64,000 bases of DNA from Gyrodactylus bullatarudis (taxonomy: Eukaryota > Platyhelminthes > Monogenea > Gyrodactylidea > Gyrodactylidae): positions 329,180 to 393,179 of the forward strand of contig SSNU01000095.1 of the NCBI GenBank assembly GCA_012064415.1. Reading direction: 5' to 3'. Both the position numbers and the translations under genes were made by a program. Under the pieces are notes generated by a model that was not told the DNA's origin, did not search any database, and saw only the letters and a list, made by a program, of their open reading frames with translations. Positions 15,101 to 24,829 of the stretch are shown piece after piece; within the stretch, counting starts at the first letter, position 1, and the number at the start of each line of letters is the position of its first letter.

Positions 15101-18100
15101 TTTTCAAGTTATAATAATTTATTATTGTTATAATAGTCATTTTAAGAAAAAATCAATAAATTTGGAATAATAACCGAGGCTCTATGATGAATAATAGAGC
15201 CTCGAAAAACTATAACTAAGAACTATATTTCGATTTTAAGGTATTACTTTAAAACATCATCGCGAATTTGCCAAAAAATCTTAACAAACTAAAAGTAACT
15301 TAAAAGTAAACCTTGAAATTTGACCAAACTGAAAATAAGGTGTAAGGCTTATACTCTTTTTAACACAAACTATAGTAATTGTATCCATAACTATAATCCG
15401 TAACTGACCGAAAATTTGAGTTTAGCAAAATTTATCTCATTGAATACCTGTTAACCGATTTAAAAATTTTATTTGATAAATAATTCCGAGCATATCTGTG
15501 ATACTATATGATAGTTTCATTAAATCCAAAAATACCTGATAACTTATCAGTGATAAGTGAACCAAAATTCAAAAGGTTTGACTTTTTCTTGAGTTTCTTT
15601 TAATCTCTATTGCTAAATTCGACTTCTTATTCAAATCTTGATCCAAAATATCAGTATCGAAATGGTTCAAATCTCAAAAATCGATAAAAATGTTGAGCTC
15701 AAAGGTTGAAAAAATGGCCCAATTCTGTCCAGATTCAATTTTTAAATCATCTCTGTTTATGTTTTTATGGCATCAAAACAAGAATACAAAAAAATAAGTT
15801 TCACTAATCCTTATTTAATTAGTTATCTAAAATATTCACGTGAATTTTATTTTAGCTTTTTAGACAATAAAAGCACTTTGATGTTGATTAAAAATTAACG
15901 CGTACAAAGATTGTTATCTATCTGGTATAATCTAGGTGATTTTTTGGCTTCATACATGAAAAAAGTGATGTTCCATGCAGGAACTACAACATTATTTCAT
16001 CAATCCAAGAGCCCTCTTATCAGTAGCAAATCTATCCCTGTTAAATTGTGTACAAAAGTACATCTCAATTATATTCGTGGCTTCATGATTAAGTTTCTAG
16101 AAATACAAATAATAATAACAATGGAACTTAAAATCTCGTGATCAGTTTTATTTACCTTAAAAAAAGAAGAAATAATTCGTACGAGCCGCTAGCCAAGAGA
16201 AAAAAATTCCCAAGCTTTATTTGGTAAACTAAACTTTAAATTAGCAATTTTATGTAGATCTTTTCCTACTCGAAGCAAATAATTTTTATGGACAAAGGGA
16301 AAAAAGATTTCCTAATGAAGCCACTCAAAAAATATACATGACTGTTGCTGGGTAGATACTTTAAAGAGAGATGGAAATTTGTGTGAAAGACATCCGCAGA
16401 GGCATTAAATAGAAAATGGAACGCTGACTAGACCGGTAGATGAATTCTTTTGTGTATCCCGTATTCTTCAATTTTTCTTTTAATGTGTCAAAGAAGTTTT
16501 AAACAAAAGAATAATCAAACTAACTAAATTTAAACAAAAATGATTTAGTTTTCATCTAATTCTGGAAAACTTTTTCTGGATTAAATGAGGTTAGAATAGA
16601 ATTGCTAAATAAATTGGAAATCCTTTTAATTTTAGAAGCATTTGAAAAAAAACTGAATGGATTATACAGAAAAACAAAAGTGTGGGTTCTTTACTCTCAG
16701 TTATTAATAGCTTGTTATTCAGTAAGTTGCTAATAGCAACCTGATATAGGCCAGTTATTCAAGATCGGAAAATTCTTAGCTATTACGCAGGTTTAAGCAA
16801 TATCACATAATCTAATTTTAATTTACGCTGAGAAAATTTCAAAATCTCATAAAGTCTCAAAGGTATATCATAACCAAGATTATTAAAATTTAGTTTTCAT
16901 CTACTCATGAGTAGATGGTATCTAAATAATTCTTTTTACATGAAATTCCCACTAAAGTCTGATTTAAAATTGTTTTATTTTAATTTTGAGTCTTTATCTT
17001 GCTTGTTTTTTTTTCACCGTCTCTATAGGGTTAAAATATGTATGTTTACGATCAATTTTTTTTAATATCTCATCATTCTGTAGTTAGAGAACTACAATCT
17101 TCGTTTAAATAAGACTTTTTGGAACGATCTGAAAAATATTTCAGAAATTATCAAAGGAAAAGTCATTTTTTTCAGATGATCAAACGAAGAATTATTTCAT
17201 TTTGCAAATATACCATATAAAAAATGGGGAATTTAATTTTTAATAAAAATGCTAATTCTACAATGCGTATAATTTCCCTCAATATCTTGGGATATCTCAA
17301 TTGATCCAATTAATTAACAGAGAAATGGAATCTAATGAAAAAAGTGAATCATCCATTTAAACGTATTGTCCATGGAATATTTTCGTTCAGGGTTGAATTA
17401 GTTGGGAATATTTTTATGGAGAGAAAAAAAAGACTTTTCTCCTTTTTCTAATGGCCAAGGCGCGTAGAATGTGTATTTGCACTCTTTTAATTTCTAATAC
17501 ATTCGTTTTTTATGCAGGGGGATATAAATCGTCAGAGTAATTTCTTTTATTTCTTTAACGCGGTAGGTATTACTAATAGAAATTCTGAGAAGCTAATTCG
17601 AATGTCTCTTTGAGTTCTCATTCAATAAAGATGATTTTAAAACCTAGCAGCTTTTCCATTAGATATTCGTAAACTATTTTTTATTTTATTTTTTTTCTTA
17701 AGTACCATTTTCAAATTTTTTTTAGCTTAGAAAACGTAAAAATTAAACAACTTAATGGACATATATGTCAATTTTCCAATTTTTTTGAACCTTCATAACT
17801 CTACCAGTTTGATAGGTTTCTAATCAAAGTCCACTATGTGAACTTGCATTAGTAATATTTTTGGCCAAATAACTTGGTATTTTCATAGCTAAATTTTGGG
17901 TTTTATAAAAATTGTGAAATAGTCTCGGCAACGGAAGGGTTAATGACAGTGAAAGATGAGACCAAATCAAAAGTATGATTCTCTATGAAGATTCGTCCTT
18001 AAGAAATGTTTTAAATTTCAAAAATGATAAGATATAATTGCATGCAATAATGGCTTGATAATGAATACTTACCGCCTCTTCTGATTATGGCGTTGGTGGG

Positions 18101-18172
18101 TATTAAAATTAATAATAAAAGCTCGATAAACATCAGAACGATGATCGGAAAATTTCCAAATTTTACTTCCAT
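1..18172 (-). CDS. Lar: LAR-type receptor protein tyrosine phosphatase, 5' portion (9 exons, partial)
   Basis: Type IIa receptor tyrosine phosphatases are axonal and synaptic adhesion receptors with three Ig domains, several FN3 domains, one membrane pass and two cytoplasmic phosphatase domains; only the outer part lies here. Exons, reading leftward: 18073-18172, 9534-9643, 8980-9154, 8434-8604, 8252-8368, 5584-6071, 1325-1517, 1169-1269, 1-186. Joined they give 547 residues in one frame, every junction phase-compatible. Order seen: signal peptide (1-26), Ig1 (about 35-125), Ig2 (130-224, opening with APIGFPYFD as LAR Ig2 does), Ig3 (229-312, opening LPRFITVPS, with NCTAVGNPVPKVNWF), FN3-1 (about 315-450), FN3-2 (452 to the edge, with PPKIPNGIVR then KYKIYYRRR). 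The rest, including the phosphatase domains, must lie left of the window. Other Ig-FN3 receptors are less likely because the Ig2 and Ig3 openings and the Ig3-to-FN3 linker follow LAR. Boundaries could be off by one or two bases. Confidence 0.82.
953..1045 (-). repeat. tRNA-like hairpin with box B, inside a LAR intron
   Basis: Two 19-bp arms, 953-971 and 1027-1045, are inverted copies with one mismatch. Between them, on the minus strand, is GGGTTCGAATCC (1004-1015), an exact pol III box B / tRNA T-loop, preceded by GAAGACCT as in a tRNA 3' half. No cloverleaf or box A could be fitted, so this is not called a tRNA gene. It is more likely a tRNA-derived SINE fragment or foldback element. Confidence 0.5.
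1169..1269 (-). CDS. Lar: LAR-like exon 8: start of second FN3
   Basis: Acceptor AATTTAG, donor GTGAGT. It encodes APDDPPSSVSAIATSKESA then SVTWLPPKIPNGIVR. The P-P-x-x-x-V start, the V-x-W core and NG-x-I turn are diagnostic of FN3; the split after NGIVR continues into KYKIYY in the next exon. Confidence 0.8.
1325..1517 (-). CDS. Lar: LAR-like exon 7: end of first FN3
   Basis: Acceptor CTTTTTAG, phase 0, encoding AKVWTMKLSNTT, then SLIHANLENLDIFTEYSVVA and RSMLSDGFCSELTNEVIF: the F and G strands of an FN3 module (L-x-x-x-T-x-Y-x-V/x-A). The donor is a weak GTTTGG; phase 1 matches the next exon. Confidence 0.75.
1526..3579. other. LAR intron 6, left part; no gene seen
   Basis: A+T-rich intron sequence between LAR exons 6 and 7. 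Open frames here are short and without family signatures. A remnant resembling the common foldback terminus (TTTCCATCTTCAT) lies near 2655, and a short palindromic GTGATAAGTTATCAC-type sequence near 1771. Confidence 0.5.
3580..4978. mobile_element. Non-autonomous DNA transposon with 21-bp terminal inverted repeats and iterated GAAACT motifs
   Basis: The left end (3580-3600, GTTACCGTAAATATTGAAACT) is inverted at the right end (4958-4978) with one difference. Both ends are flanked by ATAT, a possible 4-bp target duplication or simply TA-rich sequence. Next to the left end a TATTGAAACT / TTTCGAAACT motif recurs six times between 3590 and 3722; part of this, about 50 bp, is mirrored at 4918-4978. 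No transposase was seen. A Penelope-like fragment (4162-4761) sits in the middle, so this element is the older one. Confidence 0.6.
4162..4761 (-). mobile_element. 5'-truncated Penelope-like element flanked by inverted copies of its own tail
   Basis: The minus strand (4605-4399) encodes the C-terminal end of a Penelope-like element protein: TAITRHLKQENHAASISNFS and FINLYKPNLCVQKNYSYN, ending LPWPI-stop, the same tail as the copies near 25.8 and 31.2 kb. This is the region after the GIY-YIG endonuclease core. The 3' untranslated tail occupies 4162-4279, and an inverted copy of the same 118 bp lies at 4644-4761 with only two or three mismatches. The reverse transcriptase and the endonuclease core are absent. 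Confidence 0.72.
5584..6071 (-). CDS. Lar: LAR-like exon 6: Ig3 and start of first FN3
   Basis: A 488-nt exon (acceptor GATTTTAG, donor GTGAGT). Ig3: LPRFITVPSRRIIINPGSD, FLNCTAVGNPVPKVNWFRN and later SENVSCIANSKIGSVVHKV. Then comes an FN3 domain: EPSPKDILLGEITANTAEIM and IGYIIHWTNRG. The Ig3 cysteine pair and Trp are intact. It ends at phase 0. Confidence 0.85.
6085..8240. other. LAR intron between Ig2 and Ig3 exons; no gene seen
   Basis: A+T-rich intron of about 2.2 kb. Open frames (for example 7028-7243) have no recognisable family signature, no flanking splice sites of quality, and look like chance frames. Confidence 0.4.
8252..8368 (-). CDS. Lar: LAR-like exon 5: second half of Ig2
   Basis: A 65-nt intron (8369-8433) separates this from the previous exon. 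It encodes DDGTLFIKNLDESDEGNYMC followed by EAKNSHGTRISEEHHLLVR, a textbook Ig E-F-G strand segment with the D-x-G-x-Y-x-C motif. It ends at a GTAAGT donor in phase 1. An open frame running straight through the small intron changes reading frame and loses this motif, so the spliced reading is preferred. Confidence 0.82.
8434..8604 (-). CDS. Lar: LAR-like exon 4: first half of Ig2
   Basis: Acceptor TTTAAG, donor GTAAGA. It encodes DAPIGFPYFDHNSTVMI, SAELPCLARGDPEPKITWYK and NFAPINMNNNQFVQA. The GFP opening, PC cysteine, GDPEPKITW core and the F-P after the Trp match Ig2 of LAR receptors. It must be 171 nt for the frame to continue; my base-block reading of the donor was ambiguous by one base. 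Confidence 0.8.
8980..9154 (-). CDS. Lar: LAR-like exon 3: second half of Ig1
   Basis: Acceptor TAATTAG, donor GTAAGA. It encodes AVGLDDKFGESIKIPRGS, then LKIPSIPITNHLIKITCSSS and NPLGRVNSEAELKVY, carrying the second Ig cysteine (ITC) and the G strand. The lysine-rich loop that binds heparan sulfate in vertebrate and fly LAR Ig1 is not evident: after the core Trp only DDKFGES follows, a shorter and acidic stretch. Confidence 0.78.
9534..9643 (-). CDS. Lar: LAR-like exon 2: first half of Ig1
   Basis: Acceptor CATCTAG, donor GTAAGTG. It encodes EKPMILEAPESTAVIV, KEKMVMKCLVDGNPAP and IIEWI: the first Ig cysteine (KC), the D/NP turn and the core tryptophan are all visible. It begins in phase 1 and ends in phase 0, directly compatible with exon 3. 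Confidence 0.8.
9644..17849. other. LAR first intron (about 8.4 kb); repeats, no exon recognised
   Basis: No Ig/FN3-like exon or other family signature was found on either strand. It contains an AGAGCCTC-family repeat near 15180 and foldback-family fragments around 15600-15720. First introns of this size commonly hold regulatory DNA, but no specific element can be named. Confidence 0.4.
15177..15320. repeat. AGAGCCTC dispersed repeat, copy 1
   Basis: Contains a hairpin (CGAGGCTCTA...TAGAGCCTCG, about 15178-15207) followed by TTTCGATTTTAAGGTATTA and a GCGAATTTGCC-type segment. The same order of motifs (AGAGCCTCAA, TTTTTCGATTTT, AATTTACAACAAAT, AAGTAAAC) recurs near 26.3 kb and 63.5 kb. Confidence 0.5.
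17850..17943. mobile_element. piggyBac-type transposon terminus at a TTAA site
   Basis: The sequence ends ...GAAATAGTCTCGGCAACGGAAGGG immediately before TTAA (17940-17943). Read outward, the terminus is TTAA followed by CCCTTCCGTTGCCGAGACTA, the form of a piggyBac-superfamily end (TTAA target, CCC start). A related terminus with the same TTTCATAGCTAAATTTT and GTGAAATAGTCTCGGCA segments abuts TTAA at 42176-42179. The matching opposite end was not found, so this is a solo or decayed terminus. It lies about 130 bp downstream of LAR exon 1, inside intron 1. Confidence 0.5.
18073..18172 (-). CDS. Lar: LAR-like exon 1: start codon and signal peptide
   Basis: ATG at 18172-18170 in the context GAAAATGG opens a 33-residue peptide. 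It has a short polar start (MEVKFGNFP), a long hydrophobic core (IIVLMFIELLLLILI) and a likely cleavage after PTNA. The exon ends ...RRG plus one base at a GTAAGT donor (18072). The phase-1 end fits the next exon found, at 9643, leaving a first intron of about 8.4 kb. A small undetected exon inside that intron cannot be excluded. Confidence 0.75.
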
Positions 18173-18471
18173 TTTCAGTTATAAATCCAAAGTTCATAGA
18201 TGTGTGATTTTTCAATTAATGTCTGATATTTCCGCTGTAAAAATTTCCTCGGATATTTTTTGACAACTATGGGAAATAGAAAAATTGATTTTCATGTATA
18301 ATTATCATGCAACATGCTCAATTTTCATAAATTTTTTCTTTTAATCGAGGTAAAGACTTTGATCTGAGAAATTTTTGATCTTTTCTGTCGTAACGTGGGA
18401 TGCCAAGTGGGCTTATTCTTACTACAAAGTTGTATTGAAGATATCTTTAGTATCAATCAAATTGAAAAACT

Positions 18472-18510
18472 ATTCTGATTGGCTGCCAACTGTTTCCAGC
18501 CAATCAGAAT
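18472..18510. promoter_or_regulatory. Palindromic pair of CCAAT boxes upstream of LAR exon 1
   Basis: A perfect 14-bp inverted repeat: ATTCTGATTGGCTG (18472-18485) and CAGCCAATCAGAAT (18497-18510). Each arm carries a full CCAATCAG core, the site bound by NF-Y, in opposite orientations. It lies 300-340 bp upstream of the LAR start codon. A promoter role is inference; the same structure could be a small hairpin repeat. Confidence 0.4.
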
Positions 18511-18519
18511 CGTTTTGTG

Positions 18520-19400
18520 TAAACTTGAAATAAAATATTCTCTATTCTATGATATAAGGATAATATTTTATTTATGACTAATACATATTTATAATTGCAT
18601 TAATTCAACAAGTTTGCCTAATCATTTCTCTTCATCCAACCACAAATCCATCGTTAACCTCTATTTATTTCAAGGGGCAGATAACTCGAATGCAATAAAG
18701 ATTCGAGTATCAAAATGAAACTGAACGTATATATAAAATTTCCAAACTACCTTGGGAATATAAAGATTTAAATATTATTACCTACAAAATAGTCCCCAAA
18801 CAATAGATTTTAGAGAAAGTATATAAATACAGAGAGAAAATATCTTCGTGATTTCTATTCTCTTGAAAAATAACATTTTATGTTTTTCTTTTTAAAGTAC
18901 ATAAGAAATAGACAAAATGCACACTTAATTTGGCCACCTAGGAGAGAATGGCTTACATACTATTTCAACAGAAATAAAACGATTACTCTTAACGTTTCAA
19001 TGTTTTTCTAACGAAAAAAATATTGAAAATGCATACAAGAGTTAAGGACAAACAGGTTCAAAATTTCTTTCAAAAGATATTCTTCTAACAAATAATCATT
19101 GAGTTATTATTTATCAGATAATTTTAAACCCGATTAAATTATTATATCATTAAACTTGATTAATTTTTACTATAGCTTTGGATTATTGAGTTAACGAAAA
19201 AGAAATTTATATTGAAACTAAATGTAAATTTCTTAAGCTTCATTAGTAATGAATCATTACCAACGTAACTTTAAACCTATAGTCCCAAAGAAACCTTTAT
19301 AGGAATCGCAGTTATTTTAACGCTTTGGATAAATTTTGCTGCATCTGGTCAGTTGATTCTCGGACACAAATATAAGCTGTCTCAAGACAAGAATAAATTC
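18520..19400. other. Spacer upstream of the LAR gene; nothing recognised
   Basis: A+T-rich sequence between the LAR start and the unknown minus-strand exons. No open frame with family signature and no clear repeat was seen. Confidence 0.3.
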
Positions 19401-19413
19401 ATTTAGAAAATAC

Positions 19414-20176
19414 CTGGTACCAGTTCAGAGGAGAAAAAATTTGTTGGATATTTAATCTTCATCCCAATCCAATTTAGGGAAGCATTAACCTCATCATTTT
19501 TCACAGGAATTTCCTGAACAATCTCTGATCGAGTTAATTTATTATTTTGAAAAATGAAATCTGCATATATTTTTGTAATCGATGCTAATTTTTTATAGTT
19601 CAAATACAGGGAAATATATATATTTATTTCATGTTTCTGGAAAAAATTCACAATAATTCCTCTAAGGTCAAATAAATTTGTGATGAGAGAATAGGATATG
19701 AAAGAAAATCCAAGTGGGATTTCTTTCCATTCTCTAACTACAGCAATGGGGGGAACAATAAAGCTGCAATATGACTTTACATGTTTCATGTAAACTCCTA
19801 AATCAAATATACTCTTGATTTCTCAATTCAGATATATATAGTACAAATATACACATAAAAAAGGAAAAGTGTGTATACTTGACCGGGTAAACTTGTTGGC
19901 TAATTAATTTCCAGGAGAGTCGCTTTTTATTTCTCAAATTCTTTTGATATTAAAAAGCAAGGTCAATCTTACTTGTTGAAAATGCGGAATACTTCTTTCA
20001 TCTCTGAAATAATCATTTCGAAAAGTAAGCAAAAATTTAATCAAGCAATGAATATTTTCCCAGTGTATAAGAGGTTGTTGTTGTTTGATGAAAATATCGC
20101 AAAATCTGATACTAAGATCAGAATGATTCTTGAAATCTTCTATAATCTTTGATCCTAAATTAAAGTCAGCTGTGGA
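19414..20176 (-). CDS. Unrecognised gene, two phase-compatible exons (partial)
   Basis: Exon A, 19973-20176, is open for 68 codons (acceptor GTTTAAG, donor GTAAGA), with segments STADFNLGSKIIEDFKNHSD and PLIHWENIHCLIKFLLTFRN. Exon B, 19414-19813, is open for 133 codons (acceptor ATCAAG, donor GGTATTTT), with SYCSFIVPPIAVVREWKEIP, LGFSFISYSLITNLFDLRG and KYPTNFFSSELVPG. Exon A ends in phase 0 and exon B opens in phase 0 across a 159-nt intron, giving about 201 residues without a stop. No start ATG is visible in exon A, and a stop lies just upstream of its acceptor, so a first exon would lie to the right. The product looks globular, with no motif I recognise. It could still be a chance long frame in A+T-rich DNA. 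Confidence 0.35.
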
Positions 20177-20179
20177 CTT

Positions 20180-23000
20180 AAACGAGATAAAAAAGATTAC
20201 AATGAGCAATTTAAAAATTATTTAGATAGCTAAAATCCCAATTCAAACAGACCAAGAAATCAGAGTACAATTGTTATTTTTTAATTCCAATGAGTATTTT
20301 TTAGTTCCTGGAAAAATTCTCACTTCTGATCCATATCATCTAAAGATAAACTTTTGAAGGACCCACAGATCTTGAGTCATCAAAATTTCAGTAATTTTCA
20401 AGATCTAAAAACGAAATTCCACTCAAAGTTCAAAAGAATTTTGAAAAAATCATAAATTTCCATCTTCATATATCAGCTATAAAGCACGCCTAAATAAATC
20501 CAGACTCGAAAAGTCATCTAAAAAGAGTTCATGCAAGCTGAGGGTGTGGAAGTTTGTCTTATTTGCCTTTTCAAGGTGCGTATTATCTATAAATCCACTC
20601 TATCGATTGGAATTTAATTGCTATTTCAAGCAAAGGGTGTAAAATATTTATTATTTGAAATGCTAAAGACGCTATAGGGAAATTCAAATTTATTTTTACA
20701 AGGCTTGATTTTTCCTCTCTATCTATATAGTATAACATAAATAGAGGTTCTCTTTTTTCCCCCCAAGAAATTGTATATACACAAAAGAAAACCTATTTAA
20801 TAGCTCATAAACTTATCTTTTTATCTTTTTTTATGATTATGTGGCCTAGTTCTTGTCCGAAACAAATTGGCCAGGCATATTGTGTTTAGCTGATGATGAT
20901 TTTTAAAGTATATATCATTAATAATATGGATATAGTTATACACATGTATAAAGGAAGAAATAGTATAGATTGATGGGCAGAGAAAAGTGTATTTTAATTC
21001 GATGATGAACCTCCCTTTTGTGTTTGTTACAGGCATACCCTTTAATACAAGAATTGACTAGTAGCTCTAGAGAATATTAATTTGATAGAATCAAGAATTC
21101 AGTAATAAAGCAAAGCCTTGATTTTACAATAGAAATTGTATTAAGATTATGTAGAACTTAATGAATCAGACTGAATCGAGCTGACAAAATGCTTTTTTGA
21201 GTAAATAACTTTCAAAGTACGATTTCTCCTTCAAACCAAGAGTATATTACAGAATTTGCAAGAAAATAATGATTTTTGTGAAATGAGAAACAAGCAAGAG
21301 ATTATAAAAGAAAAGTTTGATAAGGGGACATTTCTTCCTCATTAGGGCTTACTACTACAACACAGCCGGGATACAAACCCGGATAGAAAAATACACAATT
21401 GTATTTTCCCCGAACAATGTTTCATACCTTGAACAAAAATTGATTTTTTAACCAAGAAAAACACGTTTTTAAAAATCAAAGTTGAAATTTTTCATCTTTT
21501 AATAAACAAAAATTCTATTTTCATCGAAATTTAACTGATTTCCTAAGAATTTCATTCAACAAGTGAAAAAAGACTCTATTTTCGTTCAAAAAGTATTCAA
21601 AGATCTTAATTTTGTTCTTTCCCGTTGACAAATTCTTGGCACGTGTTCAGAAATTTCAATTGAGATTTTGTATAGCAAAACGAACCTGAAAAAATTTGGT
21701 CTAATAGGAAAAATTAATTAGTTTTCGATTATCTTCAAAATAAGATTATGGCTGGGAAAAGTTGAAAAACTTGGCCTACTCTATTGTTTTACAATACAAT
21801 TTTATATCAATCTTACCAAAAAAATGTTAACTAAATTTATCTTAATTTTTATAAATTATTGAAATTAATTTTACAGTAAAAATATTTCTATTGCCGCTTA
21901 AAATTAGATAAGGAAAATTTTATTAAAGGTTTTACGATGCACTCTGATTCCGAATGTATTCAAAACCTGAAGTCATGAAATAGACTCGGATCTGAGTATG
22001 AACTGATATCTCAAAACATTATCGATTAATGTTTGAAATCATTCTAGAGTTGGGTTCAGTTTGAAAAAGTAATATAAGAAAGAAAAGATTCGATAATTTT
22101 GCTGAAATTTTATCTATTGATTGTTGAATCACTGACTAATTTTCATTAAAGATATCGGTGAAATTTACATTAATTTCCTGAATTAAATCATGCTCTTATT
22201 GTTTTTGTTGGCTATGGAAATGTTATGCATGTATTTGACCTGATACATGAGAATATATTCAACTACAATGAAACTTTCAAAATTCAATAAATTTTATTTT
22301 CATGATTATTTACTAAAATTTTTTGATTACTATAATAAAGATGGGACTTTATTAACTAACAAATGGAATAAATTTCCGGAATTCTATTTTGGTAAGACAG
22401 TAAAAATGATGTGACTACATACAAATTGAATCATTTAATTCTTTTGTTTCAAGTTTTGGGTTCCTGTCTGAGTTTTTATATTTCCATTGGGGTATTTTCA
22501 AAATTGGTAACTCGGACATTCTCGTTTGCAGATATGGTTACAGTGGTAGGCCATATGATATGGCTCATATCACAGTTTTGGTTACTATTTTACATTGGAT
22601 TTGAGGACCTCTAAAATTTAATTCACTTTTGGTCCTTTTTTTAATAAAAAATTTTTAATATTGCATTTATGGTCCCTTTCTACTGTGTCCTCCCTATGCT
22701 GAATGATGTTTATTTTGTAATTATGGTTACAATCTTGTAGAATAGTTGTTCAAGTTTTTTTCATGAGTATATCATATGACTGAAATGTAATGCATAATTA
22801 GTAAGAAACTTTAGCTCAACTTGTAAATTAGGGGAGAGGGTGACGCATTAATTTTTCATCAAAATTTCGAAGTTTATTTTCAATATTTTTCATACTTAAT
22901 GAACGAATTTGATAGGGTTTAGTGGTACTGATCGAATCAGGAGAAAATTCTCTACAAGTTGAGATCAAAAACTAGAAAAGTGACAAAATTTGCCCAAAAT
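20180..23000. other. Gene-poor, A+T-rich; foldback remnants
   Basis: No supported gene. A foldback-family terminus is recognisable around 20440-20480 (ATCATAAATTTCCATCTTCA). The frame at 22411-22614 is hydrophobic and unsupported by splice sites or similarity. Confidence 0.35.
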
Positions 23001-23019
23001 ATTAAAAATTTAAATATAT

Positions 23020-24462
23020 TTGTCCTACTTCTTAGTAGATTTCAAATATGAACTCTTAATTTTAGTTGGAAAATCGGGGTGCACAACTGTATTTGTTTAC
23101 TTTAGTGATTATACAATAATTTACAAGGTAAATTTCAATATAAAGCAAGATGAAATAAAATCAAAAATCAAACCTCTGCAAGAAAACATTGAAAATCTAA
23201 AGCCTAAAGATTGTATTAAAATTTTGAAAAGCAAAGATGGACAAAAATTCTTCATATCAAACAGTATGGCGGAGTTTAAGAGCCCTCAAACAAGAAGAAG
23301 GAGGTAGTGTTTTGAACTCATTTTTACTTCAGGAAAGTTTCCTGAAATGGAACACAGAGAACAAATCAAATTTGACTAAGAACGGTGAGGAGCTTGATTC
23401 TGCATTCGTATGTTTAAATATCTCTTCAAAAGCTATTCAAAATTCCTTGCCTATCATTGCTTTGGATGGATGTCATTATCACTTCTCTAACAATTACATA
23501 CATCTAATCGCAACAGGACTCGATGGAAATAACAAAATATATCCTCTCGCAATCGCTATTGTTGGTTCTGAATGCGAATCAACTTGGTCATATTTTTTTA
23601 TTCATCTCGATAGAAGCCTAAATTTGCAAAGTGTATTATCTGATCGAGAGAAAGGCTTGGCTATAAGTATAGAAAGAATTTTGCCGAATGCTTTCCAATC
23701 ATTTTGCCTCTTTCATATTGGTAAGAATATCAAAACCAAATTCCGAAAAAACATGAGCAATTTATTGTTTAGAGCTGCAAGATCCACAACTATAGAAAGT
23801 TTCGAGCGGGCTATGGAAGAAATTAAAAAAGATAGTATATCAATATATTAATATCTCTCAAATATTGACCCGAAATTTTGGGCTGAGGTATTTTTTCCTG
23901 TTTGCAGATTTGGAAATTTGACTTCTAACATTGCCGAATCAACAAATTCATCTCTACTGGAATTGCGAAATAAGCATCCTTTTCATTGCCTTTATCAATA
24001 TGTAAACAATGTCGGTCAATCGTTTTATGAACGTTTTATGCTCTATGCTGGAAAGACGGGAACATTTTCTGACTATTTCTCAAATTTGGTGAATCCTTTT
24101 ATCAAAGAATCAAAAACCTTAATAGTGCATCCAACAATTGAGTCAAAGGTATTCCGTGTGGGTAAGAACTCGAAAAATGAGCTATTTAAAAACGTTACCC
24201 TTGGCGACTTCTCCTGCTCATGTGGATTCAAAAACATAATGGATTTATTTGTGTTCATATCATTGCTGTCTTAAGTATCATGAAATTAAGTATGGAGGAA
24301 TATATTCCAAAATACTACAAGCTGCGAGACCTGCAGAGTATGTATGCAAATCTTTTCAGCTTTTGTGATTTGGATTTATTAGAACCAAATAATCTTGTAC
24401 CGAAAAGTAATTCTCGTAAGAGAGGAAGACCTAAGAAAAAGAGGATACGTTCAATGGGATAA
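23020..24462 (+). pseudogene. MULE (Mutator-like) transposase pseudogene
   Basis: The central frame (23237-23851, same frame resuming after a TAA at 23849) carries the MULE DDE core: PIIALDGCHYHFSNNYIHL (first Asp near 23465), then IYPLAIAIVGSECESTWSYF, then LSDREKGLAISIE (second acid), then HIGKNIKTKFRKN. After the in-frame stop, SNIAESTNSSL supplies the glutamate position. A SWIM-type zinc finger follows, CSCGF in one frame and FICVHIIAV in the next, showing a frameshift near 24230. The tail is very basic (RKRGRPKKKRIRS) and ends at 24462. A further frame break near 23240-23300 separates the N-terminal part (from 23020). With at least three breaks it cannot encode a working transposase, but its motifs are still clear, so its death is fairly recent. 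Confidence 0.82.
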
Positions 24463-24628
24463 AAAATTTTAAAATAAATTTTATATTTTTTTAAACTCTA
24501 GAGTAAACAAGTAGCCTCAAAATAAATAGTAGTAGATAATATCTACTAGATATAGGGATTACATGTATTATTATTTTGATTCGTAGGTTATGTTAATATT
24601 AAAAAAAAGAGTTTAGATAAACAAAATT

Positions 24629-24827
24629 GATACTGAATTAGAAAATTAAAAAAATAATGATACTTTAAGTGTAAAGATATATGGTATTTCATACTGTTAC
24701 TGAAATTATTTCATCTATTGATACTGTGAGTGAAAATAAAAAAATAATGATACTGTAAGTGTAAAAAACACCGATCTATTATACTGTAACTGAAATAAAC
24801 GAAAAAAGTGATACTGCAAGTGTAAAT
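24629..24827. repeat. Degenerate tandem array with about 30-bp period
   Basis: The motif GATACTGTAAGTGTAAA or its variant ATACTGTAACTGAAAT starts at about 24629, 24659, 24691, 24720, 24749, 24780 and 24810, a period of 29-32 bp. The units alternate loosely between AAGTGTAAA and ACTGAAA(A/T). It begins about 170 bp after the MULE stop codon, so it may be subterminal repeats of that transposon. No matching array was seen on the other side of the transposase. Confidence 0.6.
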
Positions 24828-24829
24828 TT

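Noticed and set aside
22411..22614. Hydrophobic 67-codon frame before the MULE relic
   Set aside because: Could suggest a membrane exon, but no splice sites or partner exons were found.
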